Part shown: positions 28,244 through 37,154 of the stretch, piece by piece
Layout of the letters: the number at the start of each line of letters is the position of its first letter
How positions within the stretch are numbered: the first letter of the stretch is position 1
NCBI RefSeq assembly: GCF_024346955.1
Contig: NZ_AP024884.1
Location: 248,001 to 312,000 of the forward strand
DNA: 64,000 bases
Source: Vibrio mangrovi
Lineage (GTDB): Bacteria; Pseudomonadota; Gammaproteobacteria; Enterobacterales; Vibrionaceae
Direction: 5' to 3'
The notes under the pieces: model-generated
What the model was told of the DNA's origin: nothing
What the model saw: the letters and a program-made list of their open reading frames with translations, nothing else
Database searches by the model: none
Position numbers and translations under genes: made by a program

Positions 28244-28821
28244 AACAATCCTCTTGTATATGAGTGACGGACAAACCGATTGATGAGAAATAGTGCTGTG
28301 GTTGCAACAGGGATCAGAACCCATTGGTACTGGGCAGCCTGAGACCAGACATTCGATCCCAACAGATAGACCACAGTGAAAACAAGGGCGGTCCAGATTG
28401 CAGTGGCAAAGGTGACGGCACTGAGAAACAGCGATAAGTTCAGTGAAAAGAAACCACTAAGTGTGAAGCCAACCGTTCTTAATCCGGGAATGAAACGGAT
28501 TACGAAGAGCTGGTAGAATGCGCCCCGGCGCAAACGGCTGCGAACCGTTTTAAAAGAACGATGACGCAGTGTTTTATAGCGCAGCCAGCGCGACGTCCGG
28601 GCATAGCGTCCCAGATAATACAAGCCGAGATCGCCGGTGATGATGCCGATCATAATTGCAATTAGTGCTGCCAGCATAGACAGCTGCTCCTGTGCCGCCA
28701 GAGAGGCAGCCGTGACAATTGCTGCGTCTTCCAACAGATAAGAAAGCAGAATAATACCGACAATCATCAGTCCGGCAGATGTCTGCTCTGCGGTGATCAG
28801 TTGTTGAAGTTCCGTTATCAA
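28240..28821 (-). CDS. DedA-family membrane protein
   Basis: 193 residues with the DedA core (GDLGLYYLGR, VIRFIPGLRTVGFTLSG) and several membrane helices. DedA proteins recycle undecaprenyl phosphate or flip phospholipids. The start is an uncommon TTG, chosen because GAGGT lies seven bases upstream. First gene of the olsF operon. Confidence 0.85.
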   Translation of the reverse strand: MITELQQLITAEQTSAGLMIVGIILLSYLLEDAAIVTAASLAAQEQLSMLAALIAIMIGIITGDLGLYYLGRYARTSRWLRYKTLRHRSFKTVRSRLRRGAFYQLFVIRFIPGLRTVGFTLSGFFSLNLSLFLSAVTFATAIWTALVFTVVYLLGSNVWSQAAQYQWVLIPVATTALFLINRFVRHSYTRGLL

Positions 28822-29322
28822 AAGTAAGACCTCGCCTGTTTGACAGATATTCGGGCTCTTCCGTCACTTGCTTTATAAAAAGCAAAGCAACTTGTGAATC
28901 CGTTGATGGTTTGTCGTGGCAAAGCAAAGGTTTCTTACACAAGAATAGTTATTTTTATGAAAAAAACTCGGAATGGACAGCAAGAAGCGAACCTTACATG
29001 AGCATGAATCTGTAAGTTTCTTTTTATTATCAGATGGTTGTAATCTAATCGGTCGTTATTGATGATGAAATCGCAAGTGTATTAAAAACCAGCAGATATG
29101 ATGATTGACGGGCTGAATTTTTGGCTGTTACAACATATATGAGATAAGTGGCAAACCGGAATAGGGCGGACTATTGTTAAGATTAGAAGGCTAGGAGCCC
29201 GAAATCAGCTTACTGGATCACATTATTTTGTGTAAAAAAATAAAACAAAACTGAACAGTACGGTTTACATATGAGTGTGCATCAAGTAAAGTCATAGTAT
29301 TGTCATAACTGGAGTAAAACAT
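28822..29322. other. Intergenic region between the olsF operon and the lipoprotein
   Basis: No gene is supported. It should contain the leftward promoter of the olsF operon and the rightward promoter of the lipoprotein. No specific operator was recognised. Confidence 0.4.
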
Positions 29323-29778
29323 ATGAAAACGTTTGTTATTGGCATTGTCGCTATGTTGTTAACCGCATGTGCTAACAACACGAACCCTACACCAAATGCT
29401 AAAAGTTATCTTATGGAGGAAGGTTATACATACGAAGATGTAAAATCAGACCTTTCTCTTCAAGAGATTGAAAAGCCATTAGAAGTACTTTTAAACCGTT
29501 GCTACCGTTCTTACAGTGTAACTACAGGATATGCAACGAGTAAGAATATAACATTTACAATTATTAAGGAACCAGTACAACAAGGTCAGGAATACTGGAT
29601 TAATCAATCTGTTGAGAATGACGGCAATTTTTATTTGCTCCATATACTCGTCAAAGAAACAGACAATAATGATGGTGTGATTCTGTCACCGACAGTCATT
29701 CACCGGATGGGTAATATCGGTGTGGATCAGTTGCATGATATTGCTGTTGGCAGAACGCCTTCTTGTCCGACATTCTGA
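29323..29778 (+). CDS. Uncharacterised lipoprotein
   Basis: 151 residues with a short signal peptide and lipobox LLTAC (Cys16). The rest shows no known domain and is more AT-rich than its neighbours. GGAG lies eight bases before the ATG. It stands alone and ends at the terminator at 29800. Confidence 0.8.
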   Translation: MKTFVIGIVAMLLTACANNTNPTPNAKSYLMEEGYTYEDVKSDLSLQEIEKPLEVLLNRCYRSYSVTTGYATSKNITFTIIKEPVQQGQEYWINQSVENDGNFYLLHILVKETDNNDGVILSPTVIHRMGNIGVDQLHDIAVGRTPSCPTF

Positions 29779-29799
29779 TTCTGACATCAGATAGAAATG

Positions 29800-29835
29800 A
29801 ATGCAGGTTTGTGTAAGCAGGCCTGCATTATTTTT
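29800..29835 (+). terminator. Terminator after the lipoprotein
   Basis: AATGCAGG (29800-29807) pairs with CCTGCATT (29822-29829), followed by ATTTTT. Confidence 0.75.
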
Positions 29836-29882
29836 GTGTCATCGACAATTTAAGTTATCTTCTGTTCTGAAACCGGTATGGG

Positions 29883-30425
29883 TTATACACCATCCGGAAG
29901 TTTGGAACGCATCATGACCCGGCGGTCGAATTTCTGTCCGTCGGCGACAAAAGTACCGTCACCAATTGCATGAAAGGCCCGGTTTTCTTCCCGGGATGAA
30001 TTCAGATATGCGTCAATCGCTTCGAGGACAATGATATTGTGATCTTCAATTATGTCGATCACACGGCATTCAATATTTGCCAGACATTCCTGAATGAGCG
30101 GTGCACTGACATGACTTGCCTGAATCGGTGTTAAGCCAAATTTTTTAAATTTATCGGTATCTGCGCCAGAGCAGGTTCCGATACCGATAACCTGATCAAT
30201 CAGATCAACTGCCGGAATGGCAATGACACATTCTTCCGATGCCTGAAGTGCGGCATAAGAGTAGTTCCATCGGCCAGTCGTAATTGCAAATCTCGGGGTA
30301 AAATCCATAACCATCGTCCAGGTGATGGTCATGATATTGCTTTTCTCACCATTGTTGGTGGTGACCAGGACCACCGGACCTGATTCCATAAGTGTGAATA
30401 CTTTATTGAGCGGCATCCTTTCCAT
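29883..30425 (-). CDS. Flavin reductase / flavoredoxin-like protein
   Basis: 180 residues with the flavin-reductase split-barrel pattern (GPVVLVTTNNGEKSNIMTIT, RFAITTGRWNYSY). Such proteins bind FMN and transfer electrons from NAD(P)H or to a partner. The ATG follows GGAGG. It lies just behind the MerR gene and could be under its control. Confidence 0.82.
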   Translation of the reverse strand: MERMPLNKVFTLMESGPVVLVTTNNGEKSNIMTITWTMVMDFTPRFAITTGRWNYSYAALQASEECVIAIPAVDLIDQVIGIGTCSGADTDKFKKFGLTPIQASHVSAPLIQECLANIECRVIDIIEDHNIIVLEAIDAYLNSSREENRAFHAIGDGTFVADGQKFDRRVMMRSKLPDGV

Positions 30426-30538
30426 GATTGCCTCCTGACGGGATTGATCATAACAGTTTATGTCAATATTGGTTTGGTTGCATATTTGACTTGTTCTTTT
30501 GATAACCCGTAAAGCATCGAATCAGAGAAATCCATTGT

Positions 30539-30871
30539 TTATACATATTGGGATAAGGTTGCTTTCGCCTGAATTAAGTTGGCTACCGATTGATCAATCT
30601 GTTCTATTTTCCGGGTAATTTTTTCTTTTAACTGCCCGCAGATCTGCCCGTCTTTTGCTTCCAACTGGCATTGCATGACCGGGCGGATATCTTCAATGGT
30701 AAAACCGACGTCTTTCAGTATTTTTATTTTATTGATCTGTTCAATATGCTCTGCGGTGAATTGGCGATAACCCGATGCTGTCCGTGTAGGGATCAGTAAT
30801 CCTCTTTCTTCGTAATAACGGATCATCCTGATACTCACCTGAGTTCGTTTAGATAGTTCGCTAATTTTCAT
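30539..30871 (-). CDS. MerR-family transcriptional regulator
   Basis: 110 residues with the MerR helix-turn-helix (TQVSIRMIRYYEERGLL) and a C-terminal coiled coil. Only one Cys pair-like region is present (CQLEAKDGQIC), so the inducer is not clear. It is divergent from the EthD-like gene, and the site at 30881 lies between them. Confidence 0.9.
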   Translation of the reverse strand: MKISELSKRTQVSIRMIRYYEERGLLIPTRTASGYRQFTAEHIEQINKIKILKDVGFTIEDIRPVMQCQLEAKDGQICGQLKEKITRKIEQIDQSVANLIQAKATLSQYV

Positions 30872-30880
30872 TCCGGCCTC

Positions 30881-30912
30881 TTGACTCTGACAGTACTGTC
30901 ATACTTTAACAT
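30881..30912 (+). promoter_or_regulatory. MerR-type promoter of the EthD-like gene
   Basis: TTGACT (30881-30886) is followed after 19-20 bases by TTAACA/TAACAT (30906-30912). The long spacer contains the perfect palindrome TGACAGTACTGTCA (30888-30901). This is the distorted-promoter layout typical of MerR activators. Confidence 0.65.
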
Positions 30913-30940
30913 GATCCTCAGTCATAAGGAGGATAGAAAA

Positions 30941-31312
30941 ATGATGAAGTTGATATGTATTGTGAAGCGATTACCTGAGTTAAGTTATGAAGAGTTTCTG
31001 GATCACTGGTGTTACCAGCATGCAGACTTGATCAAAAAATATGCGGATGTTCTGGGAATCAATAGATATGTTCAGAGCCAGTCGATCGAATCTCGTGAGA
31101 TTCAGTCACAGATGACATCACTGAGAAATATGACGGATTTTGACTTTGATGGTATTGCGGAGCTTTGGTATCCCAGTCTTGAAATCCATCTGAATAGCAG
31201 AAACACACTTGAAGGTGCACAAGCGCTTGAAGAAATTATTGCTGACGAGAAACGGTTTATCGATTTATCCAGATCCCGAATGTGGTACAGCTGTGAATAT
31301 ACTGTTTTATAG
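30941..31312 (+). CDS. EthD-domain protein
   Basis: 123 residues with the EthD-like dimeric barrel (ELSYEEFLDHWCYQHADLI). Family members assist or catalyse small-molecule degradation. The start at 30941 has AAGGAGGA upstream. It is controlled by the divergent MerR protein if the promoter reading is right. Confidence 0.8.
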   Translation: MMKLICIVKRLPELSYEEFLDHWCYQHADLIKKYADVLGINRYVQSQSIESREIQSQMTSLRNMTDFDFDGIAELWYPSLEIHLNSRNTLEGAQALEEIIADEKRFIDLSRSRMWYSCEYTVL

Positions 31313-31366
31313 TATGGTATGAGTGATGTCATTCGAAGAGGCACTATCAGCGTATTCGGATCTGAG

Positions 31367-33436
31367 TCAGTCCATCATTGTTGACTGGCTCACCGCTGCC
31401 GCAGTTCTTTCGAATGTTAATCCTATCCGTTGAATCATTCCCTGCATCATCAGAATATTTTCGTCTCCGATTTTTGCTGCTTGCAGTTCAGTCAGCAGTT
31501 GTTCTGAACTACACATAAACTGTTCACTGATTTTTCCCTGAGCTGCGAGCTCGTAGGTTTCAGCCAGTACTATTTGCCAGTCGTGATACGAGGAATTTTG
31601 CCGGTCGATGCCGAATGAGCCAAGCAGTCGCCCGATACGCAGACTGACGTGGCCGAGATTCAGACCGGTCAGAATAATATCGGTCATTATTTGTCTCTCA
31701 GGTACAGAACCGCCGACAGCCGAGCGTAATAAACGATCAGTCATCCGGGCGTTAAACCGGGTTTTCTCGTATTCCCGGTTGGTTGCAGATAATGATTTCA
31801 GGTCGTTGACCGTGGCTTTTAACACACCTTTCTGAATCAGTTTCAGTCCGGGACCGGTGATAATCTGAAACAGCCAGTACAACAGATATGTTCCGGTAAT
31901 AATTCCAAGTCCGCTGCTTAATGTGAAATCGATAGAGAATGAGGTGCTCATATCGGGGCCGGGCCGGATCAGAATGGTGAAGGGAATACAGAATCCGAGC
32001 CCATAGGGAAGCGTCTGGCGGTTTGCCAGTGCCAGCAAACCGAGAAAATAGGGGCCGGCGAGTACCAGCAACAGCAGAATATAATCATCTGAGCTTTGAG
32101 CAAGGATGTTGAGCGCATAAAAAATTGTGACACACAATGCCACAAGCGCACTTATGGTGAGCCGTTTCAGGACAATGGTGACAATATTCAGCGGCAGGCG
32201 CGCCATCATCATGGAAAAAATCACGGGCAGAATCATCATCATAATGACGGCTGACGAGCCGGTAAAAATCCATAAGGCAGCAGAGATTGAAAATACGCTC
32301 ACGGTTCTTAAAGCAACCGAAAAACCAATCCATGGATCGTGGTGAGGCTGAAATTTCGGCGCATTCAAGCGGGTGCCTTCCCGGTGAAAAATTGCCTGAT
32401 AGGTGGTTAATACCACGGTTAGGTCTGCCGTCATTTCCATTGCAGTTTTAACCAGCCTTAATTCCAGAGGTGTTGTCTGACCGGTTGACTGTTTGAGTAT
32501 CAGTAGCTTTTGCCGCAGGGTTTTGGCGATCTGATAGCAGACTTGCCGGTCAGTTTCTTCTCTCATCTGGCAGACCGACTGGCGAATATCCTGTACGACG
32601 GTATTGAGAAATGGACTGTCGAGCTCTGGATGATAGCGCTTGAGGCGGCCGAATATCTGGATGACGGCCAGCAATGACATAATTTTGTTATTCAATAGGG
32701 AAATAGCCCGGAAAATTCCAGGTCCCTGCGGACCTTCATACTGAACGGCACTAGTGTTTTCGTTGAGTTGGGTCAGGGTTTCCAGAATAGAATCAAGGGA
32801 CTGATGTCGTTCCTGATGTGTTTTACTCTCGTCCAGTTCCAGCACCAGATAATGTAATGTCTGATTAATTACGGTTCGGGAGAAGGTGTGCAGACTGTCT
32901 TTGACATGTGTCGGCCAGAAAAACAAACTAATGAAGGTGGCACACAGTGAACCGACAATCAACTCACTCATCCGGGCCTGAGCAATATCGAAAACCGTAT
33001 GACTTGAAATAACCGATGCCGGTTGTGCCATGGTCAGTACCACAATCAGAATCGGTGTGACACCGGCCATGGTATAAGCGTAGATTGCATTCGGATTGCG
33101 GACCATTGCTGAGAAATACGCGGTAATTGCCAGCCATAACCCCAGCGCCGGTAACGCCAGCTCAGGAAAAGGTATCAGCCAGTCGAGGATCAGAATTCCG
33201 ACACCGCCGCCAACCAGTGTTCCGGTAATCTGGCTGATTCCTTTCTCGATAACCAGACCGCTTTCCGGACGAAGCTGAAGAAAAACGGCAGAAACTAATG
33301 CCCAGTAAGGGCGATCCAACTGGCAATACATGGCAACATACAGTGAAAGTGCCATGGCAATGATTCCTTTGGTCGCAAAAATGACCGCAGGCCGCTGCGG
33401 GAAGAAGATCGTACGGGCAAGAAGAGGAACACTCAC
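31367..33436 (-). CDS. FUSC-family aromatic acid exporter, AaeB-like
   Basis: 689 residues with two blocks of membrane helices separated by a cytoplasmic region, the AaeB/FUSC layout (PYWALVSAVFLQLRPESG near the start, the matching repeat around PYFLGLLALANR). It exports aromatic acids with an HlyD-type adaptor. The GTG start overlaps the adaptor's stop (GTGA). Confidence 0.88.
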   Translation of the reverse strand: MSVPLLARTIFFPQRPAVIFATKGIIAMALSLYVAMYCQLDRPYWALVSAVFLQLRPESGLVIEKGISQITGTLVGGGVGILILDWLIPFPELALPALGLWLAITAYFSAMVRNPNAIYAYTMAGVTPILIVVLTMAQPASVISSHTVFDIAQARMSELIVGSLCATFISLFFWPTHVKDSLHTFSRTVINQTLHYLVLELDESKTHQERHQSLDSILETLTQLNENTSAVQYEGPQGPGIFRAISLLNNKIMSLLAVIQIFGRLKRYHPELDSPFLNTVVQDIRQSVCQMREETDRQVCYQIAKTLRQKLLILKQSTGQTTPLELRLVKTAMEMTADLTVVLTTYQAIFHREGTRLNAPKFQPHHDPWIGFSVALRTVSVFSISAALWIFTGSSAVIMMMILPVIFSMMMARLPLNIVTIVLKRLTISALVALCVTIFYALNILAQSSDDYILLLLVLAGPYFLGLLALANRQTLPYGLGFCIPFTILIRPGPDMSTSFSIDFTLSSGLGIITGTYLLYWLFQIITGPGLKLIQKGVLKATVNDLKSLSATNREYEKTRFNARMTDRLLRSAVGGSVPERQIMTDIILTGLNLGHVSLRIGRLLGSFGIDRQNSSYHDWQIVLAETYELAAQGKISEQFMCSSEQLLTELQAAKIGDENILMMQGMIQRIGLTFERTAAAVSQSTMMD

Positions 33437-34287
33437 CGTGCAGATTCCTGGATGGTTACTGATGCGGTCATCCCGGCACTCAACTGGTGTTGATCGGTAT
33501 TTTCGTCCAATCGAATATTGACCGGGATTCGTTGGGCGAGACGTACCCAGTTAAAGGTTTGCTGAATTTGTGGCAACAGCTGTCCGTTGGTATTGGTATT
33601 GTTGTTGGCAATCGCCCGTCCGATGCTGATCACTTGTCCGTGGAGCGAATGTCCGCCGTTCATTAACTGGATGATTGCAGGCTGGCCGACCTGAATTCGT
33701 GTCAGTTTGGTTTCCTCAAAATAACCGGTCACGTAAAAGGAGTTTTTCTCGACCAGTGCCAGTACGGAAGTGCCTTGTCTGACATAGTTGCCGGAGCGCA
33801 GACTCAGGTTAATGACCGTGCCGTCAAACGGTGCACTCACTTTAGTTCTGGCCAGATTGAGCTGGGCTTCATCCAGTTTTGCCTGAGCCAGTTGATAATC
33901 CGCTTTGGCAATGTCCATATTGATTCGGGCAGTTTCCAGATCTTCGGTACTGATCGAATCGTGGCTGGGCAGGTTCTTACGTCGTTCATATTTGTGTTTG
34001 GATAACTCCCATGCCGCCAGCCGGTTTTCCAGTGTGGCATTGGCCTGAGAGACGGCTATTTCATAGCGTTTGGGATCTATCTGAAACAGAACTTGTCCTT
34101 GCCGGACATCCTGATTGTCGCTGACTTTCACCTGAGTGACAAAACCGGAAACATCCGGTGAGATCGTGATGATATGGGCATTGACTCTGGCATCTCTGGT
34201 CCAGGGCGTTAGCATATAGTGGTTCCAGAGCCAGTAACCGGAGAATGCAGCAATCAGGATAATGAGAATCGTTGAAAATTTTTTCAT
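33433..34287 (-). CDS. HlyD-family membrane-fusion adaptor, AaeA-like
   Basis: 284 residues: an N-terminal membrane anchor, then a biotinyl-lipoyl-like motif (TPWTRDARVNAHIITISPDV) and coiled coil, as in AaeA. It bridges the inner-membrane exporter to the outer membrane. GGAG precedes the ATG. Confidence 0.9.
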   Translation of the reverse strand: MKKFSTILIILIAAFSGYWLWNHYMLTPWTRDARVNAHIITISPDVSGFVTQVKVSDNQDVRQGQVLFQIDPKRYEIAVSQANATLENRLAAWELSKHKYERRKNLPSHDSISTEDLETARINMDIAKADYQLAQAKLDEAQLNLARTKVSAPFDGTVINLSLRSGNYVRQGTSVLALVEKNSFYVTGYFEETKLTRIQVGQPAIIQLMNGGHSLHGQVISIGRAIANNNTNTNGQLLPQIQQTFNWVRLAQRIPVNIRLDENTDQHQLSAGMTASVTIQESAR

Positions 34288-34290
34288 TGC

Positions 34291-34521
34291 TTATGCTCCA
34301 TAAATTCTGACAGACAGAGACAATACACAGATAAAGAGACTCACCAGCACCCAGGCTGGTTTCCATAACCGGGAATAGAGGCCGGTCCGAAACAGCACCA
34401 CCCGGAACAGGTAAGTGATCCCGAGGGCGACAGGAATATAAACCACGAACGGACTAAATAAGAGCCCCAGAAACGGAATTTCTTGAAACACCTGATTTTC
34501 CTTATAAGGCAACAGTGTCAT
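34291..34521 (-). CDS. DUF1656 / AaeX-like small membrane protein
   Basis: 76 residues with two membrane helices and VVLFRTGLYSRLWKPAW, the DUF1656 core. The internal ATG at 34521 is chosen because it fits the family's length; a longer start at 34605 is possible. First gene of the aaeXAB-like operon. No divergent LysR regulator (AaeR) is present beside it. Confidence 0.78.
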   Translation of the reverse strand: MTLLPYKENQVFQEIPFLGLLFSPFVVYIPVALGITYLFRVVLFRTGLYSRLWKPAWVLVSLFICVLSLSVRIYGA

Positions 34522-35388
34522 TGCAGTGGGGAACTTCAACAATGAAAGTCCCTTGCTCAGGATGACATTCTCCGGAAAGGGGCAGTGGCTGAATTCCTCT
34601 GGCATCGTCCGGAGAGGCTGAAGAGAATGATTACACTCAGATAACCCATATACAGTGAGGCGGAGGCCTGCGTTATCTGAACAGAATAAATTTATGCTAG
34701 CGTATTCGTATTGATAAGAAAAGTATTAAATCGGGGCCGTCAGGTGAGGATTTAAAAAGAAAAAGACCCCCAGAGAAGCTCTGATGAGACTCCCTGAAGG
34801 CATGGGGAAGTGACAAAAGGCAGATGCCGGCGCCACTTAATTGCAAAACGTTTGGTTTGAGAAATTGGTTTTATACACCCAATGTCCCGAATTTGTTGTC
34901 AGAGACTGTTTTCTGGCACTTTTATGTCCCATCGGATGTTTTGCCGCGGAGGTGCTGTTTTCATCGGTTTACTGATGTTTTCGCCGTTTGTGTTTTGCAT
35001 CAATATGTCTTCCGGTAAGGAGTCTCTCTATCTGTATCACTGCATGAGAGTCATTATCAAAGGTTGAAAGCATCATGCTATGAATACTGATTGAGTAAGT
35101 AGAATGGAGAGATGGTTCCCAATTTTTTGTTCTGGTACTAACTTGTTTTATTTTTTGTTATTTTTCAATAGATTATATTGTTTTTATGTTTGGGTTAATT
35201 TATCACCAGTCGATGGAATTTTGTTCATTTACGCCGAAAAATCATTTAAAGGGTAAATTTGACCATTTTCTGATAGTTTTCTCCGATAGCCTTCTGTTTT
35301 CATTATGTTGCTCAAGTGAAGAATTCTTGTTTTTAGCTACAGCATGAGTTACAACATATCACCAATAAAAACACTACAAGGAAGAAAC
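34522..35388. other. Long gene-poor region upstream of ppnP
   Basis: Two overlapping rightward open frames (34824-35067) have no ribosome site and no recognisable domain and are not accepted. The region is AT-rich from about 35100 and probably holds the ppnP and aaeX-like promoters. Confidence 0.4.
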
Positions 35389-35670
35389 ATGATTCAGGTA
35401 AATACCTATTTTGACGGGAATGTAAAATCACTTGGTTTTGAACAGCAGGGCGAAGCCAACAGTGTTGGTGTGATGGCTCCGGGGGAATATACATTTTCGA
35501 CTGCTGCGCCGGAGAAAATGACAGTGATTAAAGGCGAGCTTGTTATTAAGCGGGCTGAAGATCAGGAGTGGTTGTCATTTAAGAGCGGTGAAAGCTTTTC
35601 GGTTAACGGCAATGCATCATTTGATGTACAGGTGAAGGTAGCAACTGCATATTTGTGTGAATATCTGTAA
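35389..35670 (+). CDS. ppnP: Pyrimidine/purine nucleoside phosphorylase PpnP
   Basis: 93 residues of the UPF0345/DUF1255 family: YFDGNVKSLGF, GVMAPGEYTFST and SFSVNGNASFDV. The single-domain cupin splits nucleosides with phosphate. The start at 35389 has AAGGAAG upstream; a longer start is not needed. Monocistronic, closed by the terminator at 35696. Confidence 0.94.
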   Translation: MIQVNTYFDGNVKSLGFEQQGEANSVGVMAPGEYTFSTAAPEKMTVIKGELVIKRAEDQEWLSFKSGESFSVNGNASFDVQVKVATAYLCEYL

Positions 35671-35695
35671 TTTGCTCATCCGGATGAATTGACTG

Positions 35696-35722
35696 CGCCA
35701 TCTCAAAGAGATGGCGTTTTTC
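35696..35722 (+). terminator. Terminator after ppnP
   Basis: CGCCATCTC (35696-35704), loop AAA, GAGATGGCG (35708-35716), then five T. Confidence 0.92.
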
Positions 35723-35861
35723 TTATTCCTGCCAACTTTTCAACTGACGTTACTTCCTCCTTTTCTTTGAACTCCCTTTTGCAAGCTCCCGGTCTTTGCG
35801 TATATTTTTTTGTTTCTGGGGCGTTATTACCACCCCATATACTGAGTTGTAGATTATGTTT

Positions 35862-35877
35862 CTGTAAACGTTTTACA
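35862..35877 (+). promoter_or_regulatory. GalR-type operator, upstream copy
   Basis: CTGTAAACGTTTTACA matches the LacI/GalR consensus GTGKAANCGNTTNCAC at 14 of 16 positions. It lies about 188 bases upstream of galE. Confidence 0.75.
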
Positions 35878-35951
35878 AAAATGTGACATTTCTACTCATT
35901 AATAGTGATTAAAACTGTCTTATTCTCTTGTCTGTTCTTTATCATCATTTT

Positions 35952-35967
35952 GTGTAAACGTTTCCAC
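35952..35967 (+). promoter_or_regulatory. GalR-type operator, downstream copy
   Basis: GTGTAAACGTTTCCAC matches the GalR consensus completely. It is centred 90 bp from the first copy, about 98 bases before galE, so looping between two GalR dimers is plausible. Confidence 0.85.
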
Positions 35968-36064
35968 TCTGTGGAATTAGTCACAGAAACAGGGTCGCCG
36001 GTGCTGCTAGACTTCCACCCATGTAATCAGTGGTTAAATTGAGACGCGAGAAGAGAGGTTAAGC

Positions 36065-37075
36065 ATGGAAGTTCTTGTGACTGGTGGACTGGGATATATC
36101 GGAAGTCATACCTGTGTTCAGATGATTGAGTCAGATATAACGCCTGTCATTATCGATAATTTATGCAATGCAAAGACAGAAGTGCTGAACAGAATCGAGT
36201 CTCTGACGGGTGTCAGACCTGTGTTTCATCAGGGTGATATTCGGGACGAATCTTTCTTAAATCACGTTTTTTCACAACACCAGATTGAGGCTGTTATCCA
36301 TTTTGCCGGCCTGAAAGCGGTGGGTGAGTCGGTTGCCAAACCACTGGAATATTATGATAACAACGTCAACGGCTCACTGGTTCTTGCCCGCAGTATGCGG
36401 CAGGCTGGTGTGAAGAGCATGGTATTCAGCTCTTCTGCAACGGTTTATGGCAACCCTCAGGTTGTTCCGATTACTGAAGATGCACCAACCGGTGCAACAA
36501 CGAATCCCTATGGGCGTAGCAAATATATTGTTGAACAGTGTTTGTCTGATTTGTGTACGGCTGAACCGGAGTGGAGCGTTACTTTGTTGCGTTATTTTAA
36601 TCCGGTTGGGGCGCATCCTTCCGGAACAATGGGAGAAGACCCGCAAGGCATACCGAATAATCTGATGCCTTTTATCGCTCAGGTCGCAGTTGGCCGTCGG
36701 GAGAAGCTTGCTGTCTTCGGTGATGATTACCCGACGGCAGATGGCACGGGCGTTCGGGACTATGTTCATGTCATGGATCTGGCCAATGGTCATATCGCAG
36801 CACTGCGGGCTGTTGGCCAGCAACCGGGATTACATACCTACAACTTAGGAACCGGGCAGGGTTCCAGTGTTCTGGACATGGTTCGTGCTTTCAGTGATGC
36901 ATGCGGTTCTTCCGTGGCTTATGAAATTTGCCCAAGACGTCCGGGAGATATTGCCGAGTGCTGGGCAAGTACCGGGAAAGCATTGAGAGAACTGGGTTGG
37001 AAAGCGGAACGTTCCATTGCTGAAATGACGGCAGATACCTGGCGATGGCAATCTGCAAACCCAAACGGTTATTGA
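36065..37075 (+). CDS. galE: UDP-glucose 4-epimerase
   Basis: 336 residues of the extended SDR family: GGLGYIGSHT for NAD and the catalytic Tyr/Lys in NPYGRSKYIVE. It interconverts UDP-galactose and UDP-glucose in the Leloir pathway. GAGAGG lies before the ATG. First gene of galETKM, under the two operators upstream. Confidence 0.96.
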   Translation: MEVLVTGGLGYIGSHTCVQMIESDITPVIIDNLCNAKTEVLNRIESLTGVRPVFHQGDIRDESFLNHVFSQHQIEAVIHFAGLKAVGESVAKPLEYYDNNVNGSLVLARSMRQAGVKSMVFSSSATVYGNPQVVPITEDAPTGATTNPYGRSKYIVEQCLSDLCTAEPEWSVTLLRYFNPVGAHPSGTMGEDPQGIPNNLMPFIAQVAVGRREKLAVFGDDYPTADGTGVRDYVHVMDLANGHIAALRAVGQQPGLHTYNLGTGQGSSVLDMVRAFSDACGSSVAYEICPRRPGDIAECWASTGKALRELGWKAERSIAEMTADTWRWQSANPNGY

Positions 37076-37154
37076 TCGTAGCATGTGCCGCTTAGTCACT
37101 CTAAGCAAATGACCTAATTATATTGTTGTATTCACCAAAGAAGAGTAAGTGAAG

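Noticed and set aside
34824..35067. Overlapping open frames of 61-64 residues in the gap before ppnP
   Set aside because: No ribosome site, no domain, odd composition rich in Cys and Phe; likely chance.
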